Source: Pomphorhynchus laevis
Lineage: Eukaryota > Acanthocephala > Palaeacanthocephala > Echinorhynchida > Pomphorhynchidae
DNA length: 64,000 nt
Direction: 5' to 3'
Assembly (NCBI GenBank): GCA_012934845.2
Contig: WNNJ02002083.1
Span: 124,001-188,000, forward strand
The notes beneath the pieces are model-generated. The model did not search any database. It saw only the letters and a program-made list of their open reading frames with translations, and was not told where the DNA came from. The position numbers were made by a program, and so were the translations under genes. This document shows, one piece after another, positions 1 to 13,794 of this stretch (its first letter is position 1; each line of letters starts with the position of its first letter).

Positions 1-3000
1 GTGCATGCTGAGGGACGAAACAACGATGATACAGGGACGTCCACTGATAAATCCTGCCATGTGGAGTTGTCTGGACAGCATGCTTCATGTCGTAATGCGA
101 CCTGATAGCTGAAGCTATTATGTAGCCAGCTAAAATACAAGTTAGTCGAACAGATCCGGAAATATCTCACAAAAATGAAATTCAACCGACTACCAACAAG
201 ACGATTTCAATGCATCATTTTAATCTGATGAAGGACCACCATGTTTATCATCAAAAGAGGGCATGCTAAGGGACGAAACAACGATGATACAGGAACGTCT
301 ACTAATGAGTCCTGCCCTGTTTAGTAGTCTGGAGAGCATGCTTTATGTCGTAATGCGACCTAATAGCTGAAGCTATTATGTCGGCAGCTTAAATACAAGT
401 TAGTCGAAGCGGTCTCGAAATATCTCACTAAAATGAAATTCAACCGACTACCAACAAGACGATTTCAATGCATCATTAAAATCTGATGAAAGACCACCAT
501 ATTTATCGTCAATACAGTGCATGTTGATGGACGAAACAACGATGATACAGGGTAGTCCACTGATGAGTGCCCTTCTGTGGTGTTGTCTGGACAGCATGCT
601 TTATGTCGTAATGCGACCTGATAGCTGAAGCTATTATGTAGCAAGCTAAAATACAAGTTAGTCGAAGAGGTCCGGAAATATCTTGCTAAAATAAAATTCA
701 ACCGACTACCAACTAGACGATTTCAATGCGTCATTTCAATCTGAGGGAGGACCACCATGTTTATCGTCAAAAGAGTGCATGCTAAGGGACGAAACAACGA
801 TGATACATGGACGTCCACTGATGAGTCCCGCCCTGTGGAGTTGTATGGACAGCATGCTTTATGTCATGAAGCGATTTAATAGCTGAAGCTATTATGTAGG
901 CAGCTAAAATACAAGTTAGTCGAAGAGGTCTAGAAAGATCTCACTAACATGAATTTCAACCGACTACAAACAAGGCGATTTCAATGCGTCATTTCAATCT
1001 GATGGAGGACCACTATGTTTATCGCAAATATAGTGCATGCTGAAGGACGAAAAAACGATGATACAGGAACGTCCACTGATGAGTCCTGCCTTGTGGAGTT
1101 GTCAGGACAGCATGCTTTATGTCGTAATGCGACGTGATAGCTGAAGCTTTTGTGTAGCCAGCAAAAATACAAGTTAGTCGAAGAGGTCCGGAAATATCTC
1201 TCTAAAATAAAATTCAACCGACTACGAACAAGACGATTTCAATGCATCATTTCAATTTGATGGAGGACCACCATGTTTATCGTCAACATAGTGCATTCTG
1301 AGGGACAAAACAACGATGACATAGGAACGTCTACTGATGTGTCCCGTTTTGTGGATTTATCTGGACATCATGCTTTATGTCGTAATGCGACCTGATAGCT
1401 GAAGCTTTAATGTAGCCAGCCAAAATACAAGTTAGTCGAAGCGGTCCGGAAATATCTCACTAAAATGAAATCCTACCGACTACCAACAAGACGATTTTAA
1501 TCCATCATTTTTATCTGATGGAGGACCACTATGTGTTTCGTCACTATAGTGCATGCTGAGGGACGAAACAACAATGATACAGGGAAGTCTACTGATGAGT
1601 ACCGCCCTTTTAAGTTGTCTGTACAGCATGCTTTATGTCGTAATGCGACCTGAAAGCTGAAGCTATTATGTAGCTATCTAAAATACAAGTTAGTCGATAA
1701 TGTGCGGAAATATCTCACCAAAATAAAATTCAACCGACTACCAACAAGACGATTACACTGCATCATTTCAATCTGATGGAGAACCACCATGTTTATCGTA
1801 AAAGTTTGCATGCTGAGGGACGAAAAAACGATGATACATGGACGTCCACTAATGAGGTTCGCTCTGTCTAGTTGTCTGTACAGCATGCTTCATGTCGTAA
1901 TGCGACCTAATAGCTAAAGCTATTGTGTAGTTAACAAAAATACAAGTTAGTCGAAGCGTTTGTGAAATATTTCACTAAAATAAAATTTAATCGCCTATCA
2001 ACAAGACGATTTCAATGCATCATTTTAATCCCATGGAAGACCACCATATTTATCGTCAATACAGTGCATACTGAAGGACGAAACAACGATGATACAGGGA
2101 CTTCCACTGATGAGTCCTGCCTTGTGGAGTTGTCTAGACAGCATGCTTTATGTCTTAAAGCGACGTGATAGCTGAAGCTTTTATGTAGCCAGCTAAAATA
2201 CAAGTTAGTCGAAGAGGTCTGGAAATATTTTCCTTAAATGAAATTCAACCGACTACCAACAAGACGATTTCAATGCATCATTTCAACCTGATGGAAGATT
2301 ACCATGTTTATCTTCAATATAGTCCACGCTGAAGGACAAAACAACGATGACATCGGATCGTCCACAGATGTGTCCCGTCCTGTGGATTTATCTGGACAGA
2401 ATGCTTTATGTCTTAATGCGACCTGATAGCTGAAGCTATTATGTAGCCATCCATAATACAAGTAAGTCAAAGCGGTCCAGAAATATCTCACTGAAATGAA
2501 ATCAAACCGACTACCAACAAGACGATTACAATGCATCATTTCAATCTGATAAAGGACCACTATGTTTATCGTCACTATAGTGCATGCTGAGGGACGAAAC
2601 AACGATGATACAGGGACGTCCACTGATGAGTCTTGCCCTGTGGAGTTGTCTGGACAGCATGATTTATGTCGTAATGCGACCTGATAGCTGAAGCTAATTT
2701 GCAGCCAGCTTAAATACAAGTTAGTCGAAGAGATCCGGAAATATCTCTCTAAAATGAAATTGAACCGACTACCAACAAGACGATTTCAATGCATCATTTC
2801 AATCTGATGGAGGACCACCATGTTTATCATCAAAAGAGTGCATGCTAAGGGACGAAACAACGATGATTCAGGGTCCTCCACTGATGAGTCCTGCCTTGTG
2901 GAGTTGTCTGGACACCATGCTTTATGTCGTAATGCGACGTGATAGCTGAAGCTTTTATGTATCCAGCAAAAATACAAGTCAGTCGAAGAGGTCCGGAAAT

Positions 3001-5594
3001 ATCTCTCTAAAATGAAATTCAACCGACTACCAACAAGACGATTTCAATGCATCATTTCAATCTGATGGAGAACCACCATGTAATTTGTCAATATAGTGCC
3101 TGCTGAGGGACGAAACAACGATAACATGGGAACGTACACTGATGTGTCCCCCCCCGTGGATTTATCTAAACAGCATGCTTTATGTCGTAATGCGACCTGA
3201 TTGCTAAAGCTATTATGTAGCCAGCCAAAATACAAGTTAGTCGAAGCGGTCCAAAAATATCTCACTAAAATAAAATCCTACCGACTACCAACAAGACGAT
3301 TTCAATGCATCATTTCAATCTGATTGAGAACCACCATGTATATCGTCACTATAGTGCATGATGAGGGACGAAACAACGATGATACGGGGTCATCCACTGA
3401 TGAGTATCGCCCTTTGGAGTTTTCTGGACAGCATGCTTTATGTCGTAATGCGACCTGATAGCTGAAGCTAATTTGTAGCCAGCTAAAATACAAGTTAGTC
3501 AAAGAGTTCCGAAAATATCTTACTAACATGAAATTCAACCTAATACCAACAAGACGATTTCAATGCATCATTTCAATCTGATGGAGGATCACCATGTTTA
3601 TCGTAAAAGAGTGCATGCTGAGGTACGAAACAACGATGATACAGTGACGTCCACTAATGAGGTTCGCTCTGTTTAGTTGTCAAAACAGCATGCTTTATAT
3701 CGTAATGCGAACAAATAGCTGAAGCCATTATGTAGCCAGCTAAAATACAAGTTAGTCGAAGCGGTCCGGAAATATCTCACTAAAATGAAATTTAACCGAC
3801 TACCAACAAGACGATTTCAATGCATCATTTCAATCTGATGGAGGACCACTATGTGTTTCGTCAATATAGTGCATGCTGAGGGACGAAACAACGATGATAC
3901 AGGGACGTCCACTGATGATTCCCGCCCTGTGAGTTGTCTGGACAGCATGCTTTATGTCGTAATGCGACATGATAGTTGAAGCTATTATGAAGCCAGCTAA
4001 AATACATGTTAGTCGAAGAAGACCGAAAATATCTGACTAAAATGAAATTCAACCGACTCCCAACAAGACGATTTCAATGCATCATTTCAATCTGATGGAG
4101 GACCACTATGTTGATAGACACTATAGTACATGCTGAGGGACGAAACAACGATGATACAGGGTCGTCTACTGATGAGACGCGCCCTTTGGAGTTTTCTGGA
4201 CAGCATGCTTTATGTAGTAATGCGACCTGATATCTGAAGCTAATTTGTAGCCAGCTAAAATACAAGTTAGTCGAAGAGGTCCGGAAATATCTTACTAACA
4301 TGAAATTCAACCGACTACCAACAAGACGATTTCAATGCATCATTTCGATCTGATGGTTGACCACTATGTTGATCGTAAAAGAGTGCATGCTGAGGGACGA
4401 AACAACGATGATACAGGGACGTCCACTGATGATTCCCGCCCTGTGAGTTGTATGGACAGCATGCTTTATGTCGTAATGCAACCTGATAGCTAAAGCTATT
4501 ATGTAGCCAGCTTAAATACATGTTAGTCGAAGAGGTCCGAAAATATCTTACTAAAATGAAATTCAAATGTCTACCAACAAGACGATTTCAATGCATTATT
4601 TATCTGATGGAGGACCACCATGTTTATCGTCGAAATAGTGCATGCTGATGGACGAAACTACGATGATACAGGGACGTCCACTAATGATTCCTGCCCTGTG
4701 GAGTTGTCTGGACATCATGCTATAAGTCGTAATGCGACCTGATAGCTGAAGCTATTATGTAGCCACCTGAAATACAAGTTATTCGAAGAGGTCCGGAAAT
4801 ATCTAACTAAAATAAAATTCAACCGACTACCAACAAGACGATTTCAATGCATCATTTCAATCTGATGGAAGACCTCTATGTTTATCGTAACTATAGTACA
4901 TGCTGAGGGACGAAACAACGATGATACAAGGTCGTCCACTGATGAGTCCCGCCCTTTAAAGTTTTCTGGACAGCATGCTTTATGTCGTAATGCGACCTGA
5001 TAGCTGAAGCTGATTTGTAGCCAGCTAAAATACAAGTTATTCGAAGAGGTCCGAAAATATCTAACTAAAATAAAATTCAACCGACTTCCAACAAGACGAT
5101 TTCAATGCATCGGTTCAATCTTATGGAGGACCAATATGTATATCGTCACTATAGTGCATGCTGAGGGACGAAACAACGATTATGCATGGACGTCCTCTGA
5201 TGAGTCCCGCCTGTGGAGTTGTCTGGACAGCACGCTTTATGTCGTAATGCGACCTTATAGCTGAAGCTATTATGTAGCCAGCTAAAATACAAGTTATTCG
5301 GAGAGGTCCGGAAATATCTAACTAAAATAAAATTCAACCGACTTCCAACAAGACGATTTCAATGCATTATTTCAATCTTATGGAGGACCAATATGTTTTT
5401 CGTCACTATATTGCATGCTGAGGGACGAAACAACGATTATGCATGGACGTCCTCTGATGAGTCCCGCCTTGTGGAGTTGTCTGGACAGCATGCTTTATGT
5501 CGTAATGCGACCTGATAGCTGAAGATATTATGTAGTCAGCTAAAATACAAGTTAGTCGAAGAGGTCCGGAAATATCTCACTAAAATGAAATTCA

Positions 5595-7850
5595 ACCGAC
5601 TACCAACAAGACGATTTCTATGCATAATTTCAATCTGATGGAAGACCACCATGTGTTTCGTCAATATAGTGCATGCTGTGGGACGAAGCAAAGATGATAC
5701 AGGGACGTGCACTGATGAGTTTTGCCGTTTGGATTAGTCTGGACAGCATCTTTATGTCGTAATGCAACCTGATAGCTGAAGCTGTTATGTAGCCAGCTAA
5801 ATTACAAGTTAGTCGCAGCGGTCTGGAAATATCTCCCCAAATTGAAATTCAATTGACTACCAATAAGACGACTTCAATGCATTATTTAAATCTGATGGAG
5901 GACCACCATGTTTATTATCGTCAATAAAGTACATGCTGAGGGACGAAACAACGATGGTAAAGGAAAGTCCACTGATGAGTTCCGTTCTGTGGAGTTGTCT
6001 CTACAGCATGCTTTTTGTCGTAATGCGAACTAATAGCTCACGCTATTATGTCGGCAGCTAAAATACAAGTTAGTCGAAGCGGTCTCGAAATATCTCACTA
6101 AAATGAAATTCAATTGACTACCAACAAGACGATTTCAATGCATCATTTTAATCTGATGGAGGACCACCATGTTTATAATCAATATAGTATATGCTGATGG
6201 ACGAAACAGCGATGATACAGAAAAGTCTACTGATGAGCTCCGTTCTGTGGAGTTGTCTGGACAGCATGCTTTATGTCGTAATGCGACCTGATAGCTAAAG
6301 CTTTTTTGTAGCAAGCTAAAATACAAGTTAGTCGAAGAGGTCTGGAAATATCTCACTAAAATAAAATTCAACCGACTACCAACTAGACGATTTCAATCCA
6401 TCATTTTAATCTGATGGAGGACCACCATGTTGTCTCGTCAAAAGAGTGCATGCTGAGGGACGAAACAACGATGATACATAAACGTCCACTGATGAGTCCC
6501 TCCCTGTGGAGTTGTTTGGACAGCATGCTTTATGTCATGAAGCGATTTAATAGCTGAAGCTATTATGTAGCCAGCTAAAATACAAGTTAGTCGAAGAGGT
6601 CCAAAAATATCTCACTAACATGAAATTCAACCGACTACCAACAAGACGATTTCAATGCATCATTTCAATCTGATGGAGGACCACCATGTTTATCGTTAAT
6701 ATAGTGCATGCTGAAGGACGAAACAACGATGATACAGGGACGTCTACTGATGAGTCCTGCCTTGTTGAGTTGTCTGGACACCATGCTTTATGTCTTAATG
6801 CGACGTGATAGCTGAAGCTTTTGTGTAGCCAGCAAAAATACAAGTTAGTCGAAGAGGTCCGGAAATATCTCTCTAAAATGAAATTCAACCGACTACCAAC
6901 AAGACGATTTCAATGCATCATTTCAATCTGATGGGAGACAACCATGTTTTTGTCAATATAGTGCATGCTGAGGGACGAAACAACGATGACATGGGAACGT
7001 CCACTGATGAGCCCGCCCTGTGGATTTATCTGGACAGCATGCTTTATGTCGTAATGCGACCTGATAGCAGAAGCTAATTTGTAGCCAGCTAAAATACAAG
7101 TTAGTCGAAGAGGTCCGGAAATATCTTACTAACATGAAATTCAACCGACAACCAACAAGACGATTTCAATGCATCATTTCAATATGATGGAGGACCACCA
7201 TGTTTATCTTTAATATAGTGCATGCTGAAAAACGAAACAACGATGATACAGAGACGTCCACTAATGAGTCCTGCCTTGTTGAGTTGTCTGGACACCATGC
7301 TTTATGTTGTAATGCGACGTGATAGCTGAAGCTTTTTTGTAGCCAGCAAAAATACAAGTTAGTCGAAGCCGTCCGGAAATATCTCACTAAAATGAAATTT
7401 TATCGACTACCAACAAGACGATTTCAATGCATCATTTCTATCTGATTGAGGATCACTATGTTTATCGTCACTATAGTGCATGCTGAGGGACGAAACGACG
7501 ATGATACAGGGTCGTCCACTGATGAGTCCCGCCCTTTAAAGTTTTCTGGACAGCATGCTTTATGTCGTAATGCGACCTGATAGCTGAAGCTAATTTGTAG
7601 CCAGCTAAAATACAAGTTAGTCGAAGAGGTCCGGAAATATCTTACTAACATGAAATTCAACCGACAACCAACAAGACGATTTCAATGCATCATTATAATC
7701 TGATGGATGACCACCATGTTTATCGTAAAAGAGTGCATGCTGAGGTACGAAACAACGATGATACAGGGACGTCCACTAATGAGGTTGGCTCTGTTTAGTT
7801 GCAAAACAACATGCTTTATGTCGTAATGCGACCAAATAGCTGAAGTTTTT
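5595..7850 (+). repeat. Higher-order duplication, copy 1 of about 2.2 kb
   Basis: This run of eight to nine monomers is repeated at about 10,945-13,190, offset by 5,342-5,347 bp. Shared private variants include TTTCTATGCATAATTT, the AAAGATGATACAGGG unit, the ACAGAAAAGTC unit and the GATGGGAGACAACC unit. The copies differ at scattered bases, so the duplication is not very recent. Confidence 0.85.
6706..6786 (+). ncRNA. Permuted hammerhead-like RNA, AGGAC/GTCCT subfamily
   Basis: A representative of a satellite subfamily in which stem II has changed on both sides: AGGAC 6,715-719 and GTCCT 6,754-758, against GGGAC/GTCCC in most units. GAAA is at 6,720-723, CTGATGA at 6,747-753, GTTG at 6,769-772, the cleavage triplet GTC at 6,772-774 and TGGAC at 6,775-779. 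The outer arms are GCATGCTG 6,706-713 and CACCATGC 6,779-786 (one mismatch). The same paired change recurs in units near 1,040, 2,075, 12,055 and 14,630. Confidence 0.65.
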
Positions 7851-8416
7851 GTGTAGCCAGCTAAAATACAAGTTAGTCGAAGCGGTCCGGAAATATCTCA
7901 CTCAAATGAAATTTAACCGACTACCAACAAGACGATATCAATACATCATTTCAATCTGATGGAGGACCACTATGTGTTTCGTCAATATAGTGCATGCTGA
8001 GGGACGAAACAACAATGATACAGGAAAGTCCACTGATGAGTTCCGCCCTGTAAAGTTGTCTGTACAGCATGCTTCATGTCGTAATGCGACCTGATAGCTG
8101 TAGCTATTATGTAACTATCTAAAATACAAGTTCGTCGATAATGTGCGGAAATATCTCACTAAAATGAAATTCAATCGACTACCAACAAGACGATTTCAAT
8201 GCATCATTTCAATCTGATGGAGGACCACCATGTTTATCGTCAATATAGTGCATGCTGAGGGACGAAACAACGATGATACAGGGACGTCCACTGATGAGTC
8301 TTGCCCTGTGAGTTGTCTGGACAGCATGTTTTTTGTCGTAATGCGACCTGATAGCTGAAGCTATTATGTAGCTAGCTAAAATACAAGTTAGTCGAAGAGG
8401 TCCGGAAATATCTCAC

Positions 8417-9441
8417 TAACATGAAATTCAACCGACTTCTAACAAGACGATTTCAATGCATCATTTCAATCTGATGGAGGACCACTATGTTTTTTGTCAA
8501 AAGAGTGCATGCTCAGGGACGAAACAGCGATGATACAGGGACGTCCACTGATGAGTTCCGCCCTGTTTAGTTGTTTAAATGGCATGCTTTATGTCGTAAT
8601 GCGACCTGATAGCTGAAGCTATTATGTTGCCAGCTAAAATACAAGTTAGTCGAAGAGGTGCGGAAATATCTCACAAAAATGAAATTCAACTGACTACCAA
8701 CAAGACGATTTCAATGCATCATTTCAATCTGATGGAGGACCACCATGTTTATCGTCAATATAGCGCATGCCGAGGGACGAAACAACGATGATACAGGTAC
8801 GTCTACTGATGATTCGCGCTCTGTGGAGTTGTTTGGACAGCATGCTTTATGTCATGATGCGACCTAATAGCTTAAGCTATTATGTAGCCAGCAAAAATAC
8901 AAGTTAGTCGAAGAAGACCGAAAATATCTCACTAAAATGAAATTCAACCAACTATCAACAAGACGATTTTAATGCATTTTTTCAATCTGTTGAAGGACCA
9001 CCATGTTTATCGTCGATATAGTTCATGCTGAGGGACAAAACAACGATGATACAGGGACGTCTACTAATGATTTTCGCCCTGTGGAGTTGTCTGGACAGCA
9101 TGCTCTATGTCGTAATGCGACCTGATAGCTGAAGCTATTATGTAGCCAGCTTAAATACATGTTAGTCGAAGAGGTCCGAAATTATCTCACTTAAATGAAA
9201 TTCAAATGTCTACCAACAAGACGATTTCAATGCATTATTTATCTGATGGAGGAATACCATGTTTATCGTCGATATAGTGCATGCTGAGGGACGAAACTAC
9301 GATGATTCAAGGACGTCCACTGATGAGCCCGCCCTGTGGAGTTGTCTGGACATCATGCTATAAGTCGTAATGCGACCTGATAGCTGAAGCTATTATGTAG
9401 CCACCTGAAATACAAGTTATTCGAAGAGGTCCGGAAATATC
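8417..9441 (+). repeat. Higher-order duplication of about 1.0 kb, near identical to 9,641-10,665
   Basis: The stretch from the CCGACTTCTAACAAG unit to a GAAATATC stop point recurs 1,224 bp further on with no difference I could see. The offset is about 66 bp short of five monomers because a truncated monomer lies between the copies. The high identity marks it as the youngest duplication in the array. Confidence 0.85.
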
Positions 9442-9534
9442 TAGCTAAAACAAAATTCAACCGACTACCAACAAGACGATTTCAATGCATCATTTCAATC
9501 TGATGGAGGACCACTATGTTTATCGTCACTATAT

Positions 9535-9640
9535 TACATGCTGAGGGACGAAACAACGATGATACAGGGACCTGATAGCTGAAGCTATTATGTAGCCAGC
9601 TAAAATACAAGTTAGTCGAAGAGGTCCGGAAATATCTCAC
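9535..9640 (+). repeat. Truncated satellite monomer lacking the CTGATGA and cleavage strands
   Basis: In this unit GATACAGGGA is followed at once by CCTGATAGCTG. About 90 bp are missing, including the CTGATGA strand, the second arm of the extra helix and the cleavage strand; only the GAAA strand remains. It sits at the junction of the 1.0-kb duplication. It is the only unit I saw that lost exactly the ribozyme half. Confidence 0.85.
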
Positions 9641-12600
9641 TAACATGAAATTCAACCGACTTCTAACAAGACGATTTCAATGCATCATTTCAATCTGATG
9701 GAGGACCACTATGTTTTTTGTCAAAAGAGTGCATGCTCAGGGACGAAACAGCGATGATACAGGGACGTCCACTGATGAGTTCCGCCCTGTTTAGTTGTTT
9801 AAATGGCATGCTTTATGTCGTAATGCGACCTGATAGCTGAAGCTATTATGTTGCCAGCTAAAATACAAGTTAGTCGAAGAGGTGCGGAAATATCTCACAA
9901 AAATGAAATTCAACTGACTACCAACAAGACGATTTCAATGCATCATTTCAATCTGATGGAGGACCACCATGTTTATCGTCAATATAGCGCATGCCGAGGG
10001 ACGAAACAACGATGATACAGGTACGTCTACTGATGATTCGCGCTCTGTGGAGTTGTTTGGACAGCATGCTTTATGTCATGATGCGACCTAATAGCTTAAG
10101 CTATTATGTAGCCAGCAAAAATACAAGTTAGTCGAAGAAGACCGAAAATATCTCACTAAAATGAAATTCAACCAACTATCAACAAGACGATTTTAATGCA
10201 TTTTTTCAATCTGTTGAAGGACCACCATGTTTATCGTCGATATAGTTCATGCTGAGGGACAAAACAACGATGATACAGGGACGTCTACTAATGATTTTCG
10301 CCCTGTGGAGTTGTCTGGACAGCATGCTCTATGTCGTAATGCGACCTGATAGCTGAAGCTATTATGTAGCCAGCTTAAATACATGTTAGTCGAAGAGGTC
10401 CGAAATTATCTCACTTAAATGAAATTCAAATGTCTACCAACAAGACGATTTCAATGCATTATTTATCTGATGGAGGAATACCATGTTTATCGTCGATATA
10501 GTGCATGCTGAGGGACGAAACTACGATGATTCAAGGACGTCCACTGATGAGCCCGCCCTGTGGAGTTGTCTGGACATCATGCTATAAGTCGTAATGCGAC
10601 CTGATAGCTGAAGCTATTATGTAGCCACCTGAAATACAAGTTATTCGAAGAGGTCCGGAAATATCTCACTAAAATGAAATTCAACCGACTACCAACAAGA
10701 CGATTTCAATGCATCATTTCAATCTGATGGAGGACCACCATGTTTATCGTCAATATAGTTCATGCTGAGGGACGAAACAACGATGGTACAGGGAAGTCCA
10801 CTGATAAGTTCCGTTCTGTGGAGTTGTCTGAACAGCATGCTTTATCTCGTAATGCGACCTTATATCTGAAGATATTATGTAGCCAGCTAAAATACAAGTA
10901 AGTCGAAGAGGTCCGGAAATATCTCACTAAAATGAAATTCAACCGACTTCCAACAAGACGATTTCTATGCATAATTTCAATCTGATGGAAGACCACCATG
11001 TGTTTCGTTAATATAGTGCATGCTGTGGGACGAAGCAAAGATGATACAGGGACGTGCACTGATGAGTTTTGCCGTTTGGATTAGTCTGGACAGCATCTTT
11101 ATGTCGTAATGCAACCTGATAGCTGAAGCTGTTATGTAGCCAGCTAAATTACAAGTTAGTCGAAGAGGAAATATCTCACCAAAATGAAATTCAATTAACT
11201 ACCAATAAGACGACTTCAATGCATTATTTAAATCTGATGGAGGACCACCATGTTTATTATCGTCAATAAAGTACATGCTGAGGGACGAAACAACGATGGT
11301 AAAGGAAAGTCCACTGATGAGTTCCGTTCTGTGGAGTTGTCTCTACAGCATGCTTTTTGTCGTAATGCGAACTAATTGCTTACGCTATTATGTCGGCAGC
11401 TAAAATACAAGTTAGTCGAAGCGGTCTCGAAATATCTCACTAAAATGAAATTCAATTGACTACCAACAAGACGATTTCAATGCATCGTTTTAATCTGATG
11501 GAGGACCACTATGTTTATAATCAATATAGTACATGCTGATAGACGAAACAGCGATGATACAGAAAAGTCTACTGATGAGCTCCGTTCTGTGGAGTTGTCT
11601 TGACAGCATGCTTTATGTCGTAATGCGACCTGATAGCTGAAGCTATTATGTAGCAAGCTAAAATACAAGTTAGTCGAAGAGGTCCGGAAATATCTTACTA
11701 AAATAAAATTCAACCGACTACCAACTAGACGATTTCAATCCATCATTTTAATCTGATGGAGGACCACCATGTTGTCTCGTCAAAAGAGTGCATGCTGAGG
11801 GACGAAACAACGATGATACATAAACGTCCACTGATGAGTCCCTCCCTGTGGAGTTGTTTGGACAGCATGCTTTATGTCATGAAGCGATTTAATAGCTGAA
11901 GCTATTATGTAGCCAGCTAAAATACAAGTTAGTCGAAGAGGTCTAGAAATATCTCACTAACATGAAATTCAACCGACTACCAACAAGACGATTTCAATGC
12001 ATCATTTCAATCTGATGGAGGACCACCATGTTTATCGTTAATATAGTGCATGCTGAAGGACGAAACAACGATGATACAGGGACGTCTACTGATGAGTCCT
12101 GCCTTGTTGAGTTGTCTGGACAGCATGCTTTATGTCGTAATGCGACCTGATAGCTGAAGCTATTATGTAGCCAGCAAAAATACAAGTTAGTCGAAGAGGT
12201 CCGGAAATATCTCTCTAAAATGAAATTCAACCGACTACCAACAAGACGATTTCAATGCATCATTTCAATCTGATGGGAGACAACCATGTTTTTGTCAATA
12301 TAGTGCATGCTGAGGGACGAAACAACGATGACATGGGAACGTCCACTGATGAGCCCGCCCTGTGGATTTATCTGGACAGCATGCTTTATGTCGTAATGCG
12401 ACCTGATAGCTGAAGCTAATTTGTAGCCAGCTAAAATACAAGTTAGTCGAAGAGGTCTAAAAATATCTCACTAACATGAAATTCAACCGACTACCAACAA
12501 GACGATTTCAATGCATCATTTCAATCTGATGGAGGACCACCATGTTTATCGTTAATATAGTGCATGCTGAAAAACGAAACAACGATGATACAGAGACGTC

Positions 12601-13794
12601 CACTAATGAGTCCTGCCTTGTTGAGTTGTCTGGACACCATGCTTTATGTTGTAATGCGACGTGATAGCTGAAGCTTTTTTGTAGCCAGCAAAAATACAAG
12701 TTAGTCGAAGCGGTCCGGAAATATCTCACTAAAATGAAATTTAACCGACTACCAACAAGACGATTTCAATGCATCATTTCAATCTGATTGAGGATCACTA
12801 TGTTTATCGTCACTATAGTGCATGCTGAGGGACGAAACGACGATGATACAGGGTCGTCCACTGATGAGTCCCGCCCTTTAAAGTTTTCTGGACAGCATGC
12901 TTTATGTCGTAATGCGACCTGATAGCTGAAGCTAATTTGTAGCCAGCTAAAATACAAGTTAGTTGAAGAGGTCCGGAAATATCTTACTAACATGAAATTC
13001 AACCGACAACCAACAAGACGATTTCAATGCATCATTTCAATCTGATGGATGACCACCATGTTTATCGTAAAAGAGTGCATGCTGAGGTACGAAACAACGA
13101 TGATACAGGGACGTCCACTAATGAGGTTCGCTCTGTTTAGTTGTCAAAACAGCATGCTTTATGTCGTAATGCGACCAAATAGCGGAAGATATTATGTAGC
13201 CAGTTAAATTACAAGTTAGTTGAAGAGGGTCGGAAATTACTCATTAAAATGAAATTCAACCGACTACCAACAAGACGATTTTAATGCATCATTTCAATCT
13301 GATGGAGGAGCACTATGTTTTATGTCAAAAGAGTGCATGCTGAGGGACGAAACAACAATGATACAGAAACGTCCACTGATGAGTCCCGCCCAGTTTGGTT
13401 GTCTGGAGAGCATTCTTTATGTCCTAATGCGACCTAATAGCTGAAGCTAATATGTCGGCAGCTAAAATACAAGTAAGTCGAAGCAGTCTCGAAATATCTC
13501 TCTAAAATGAAATTCAACCGACTACTAACAAGACGATTTCAATGCATCATTTTAATCTGATGGAGCACCATTATGTTTATAATCAATATAGTACATGCTG
13601 AGGGACGAAACAACGATGATACAGGGAAGTCTACTGATGAGTTCCGTTCTGTGGAGTTGTTTGGACAGCATGCTTTTATGTCGTAATGCCACCTGATAGC
13701 TGAAGCTATTTTGTAGCCAGCCTAAATACAAGTTAGTCGAAGAGGTCCGAAAATATCTCACTAAAATAAATTTCACCGACTACCAACTAGACGA

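Noticed and set aside
1962-2168. + strand 68-codon frame inside the satellite
   Set aside because: Opposite-strand chance frame across the ribozyme-like segment; not kept in other units.
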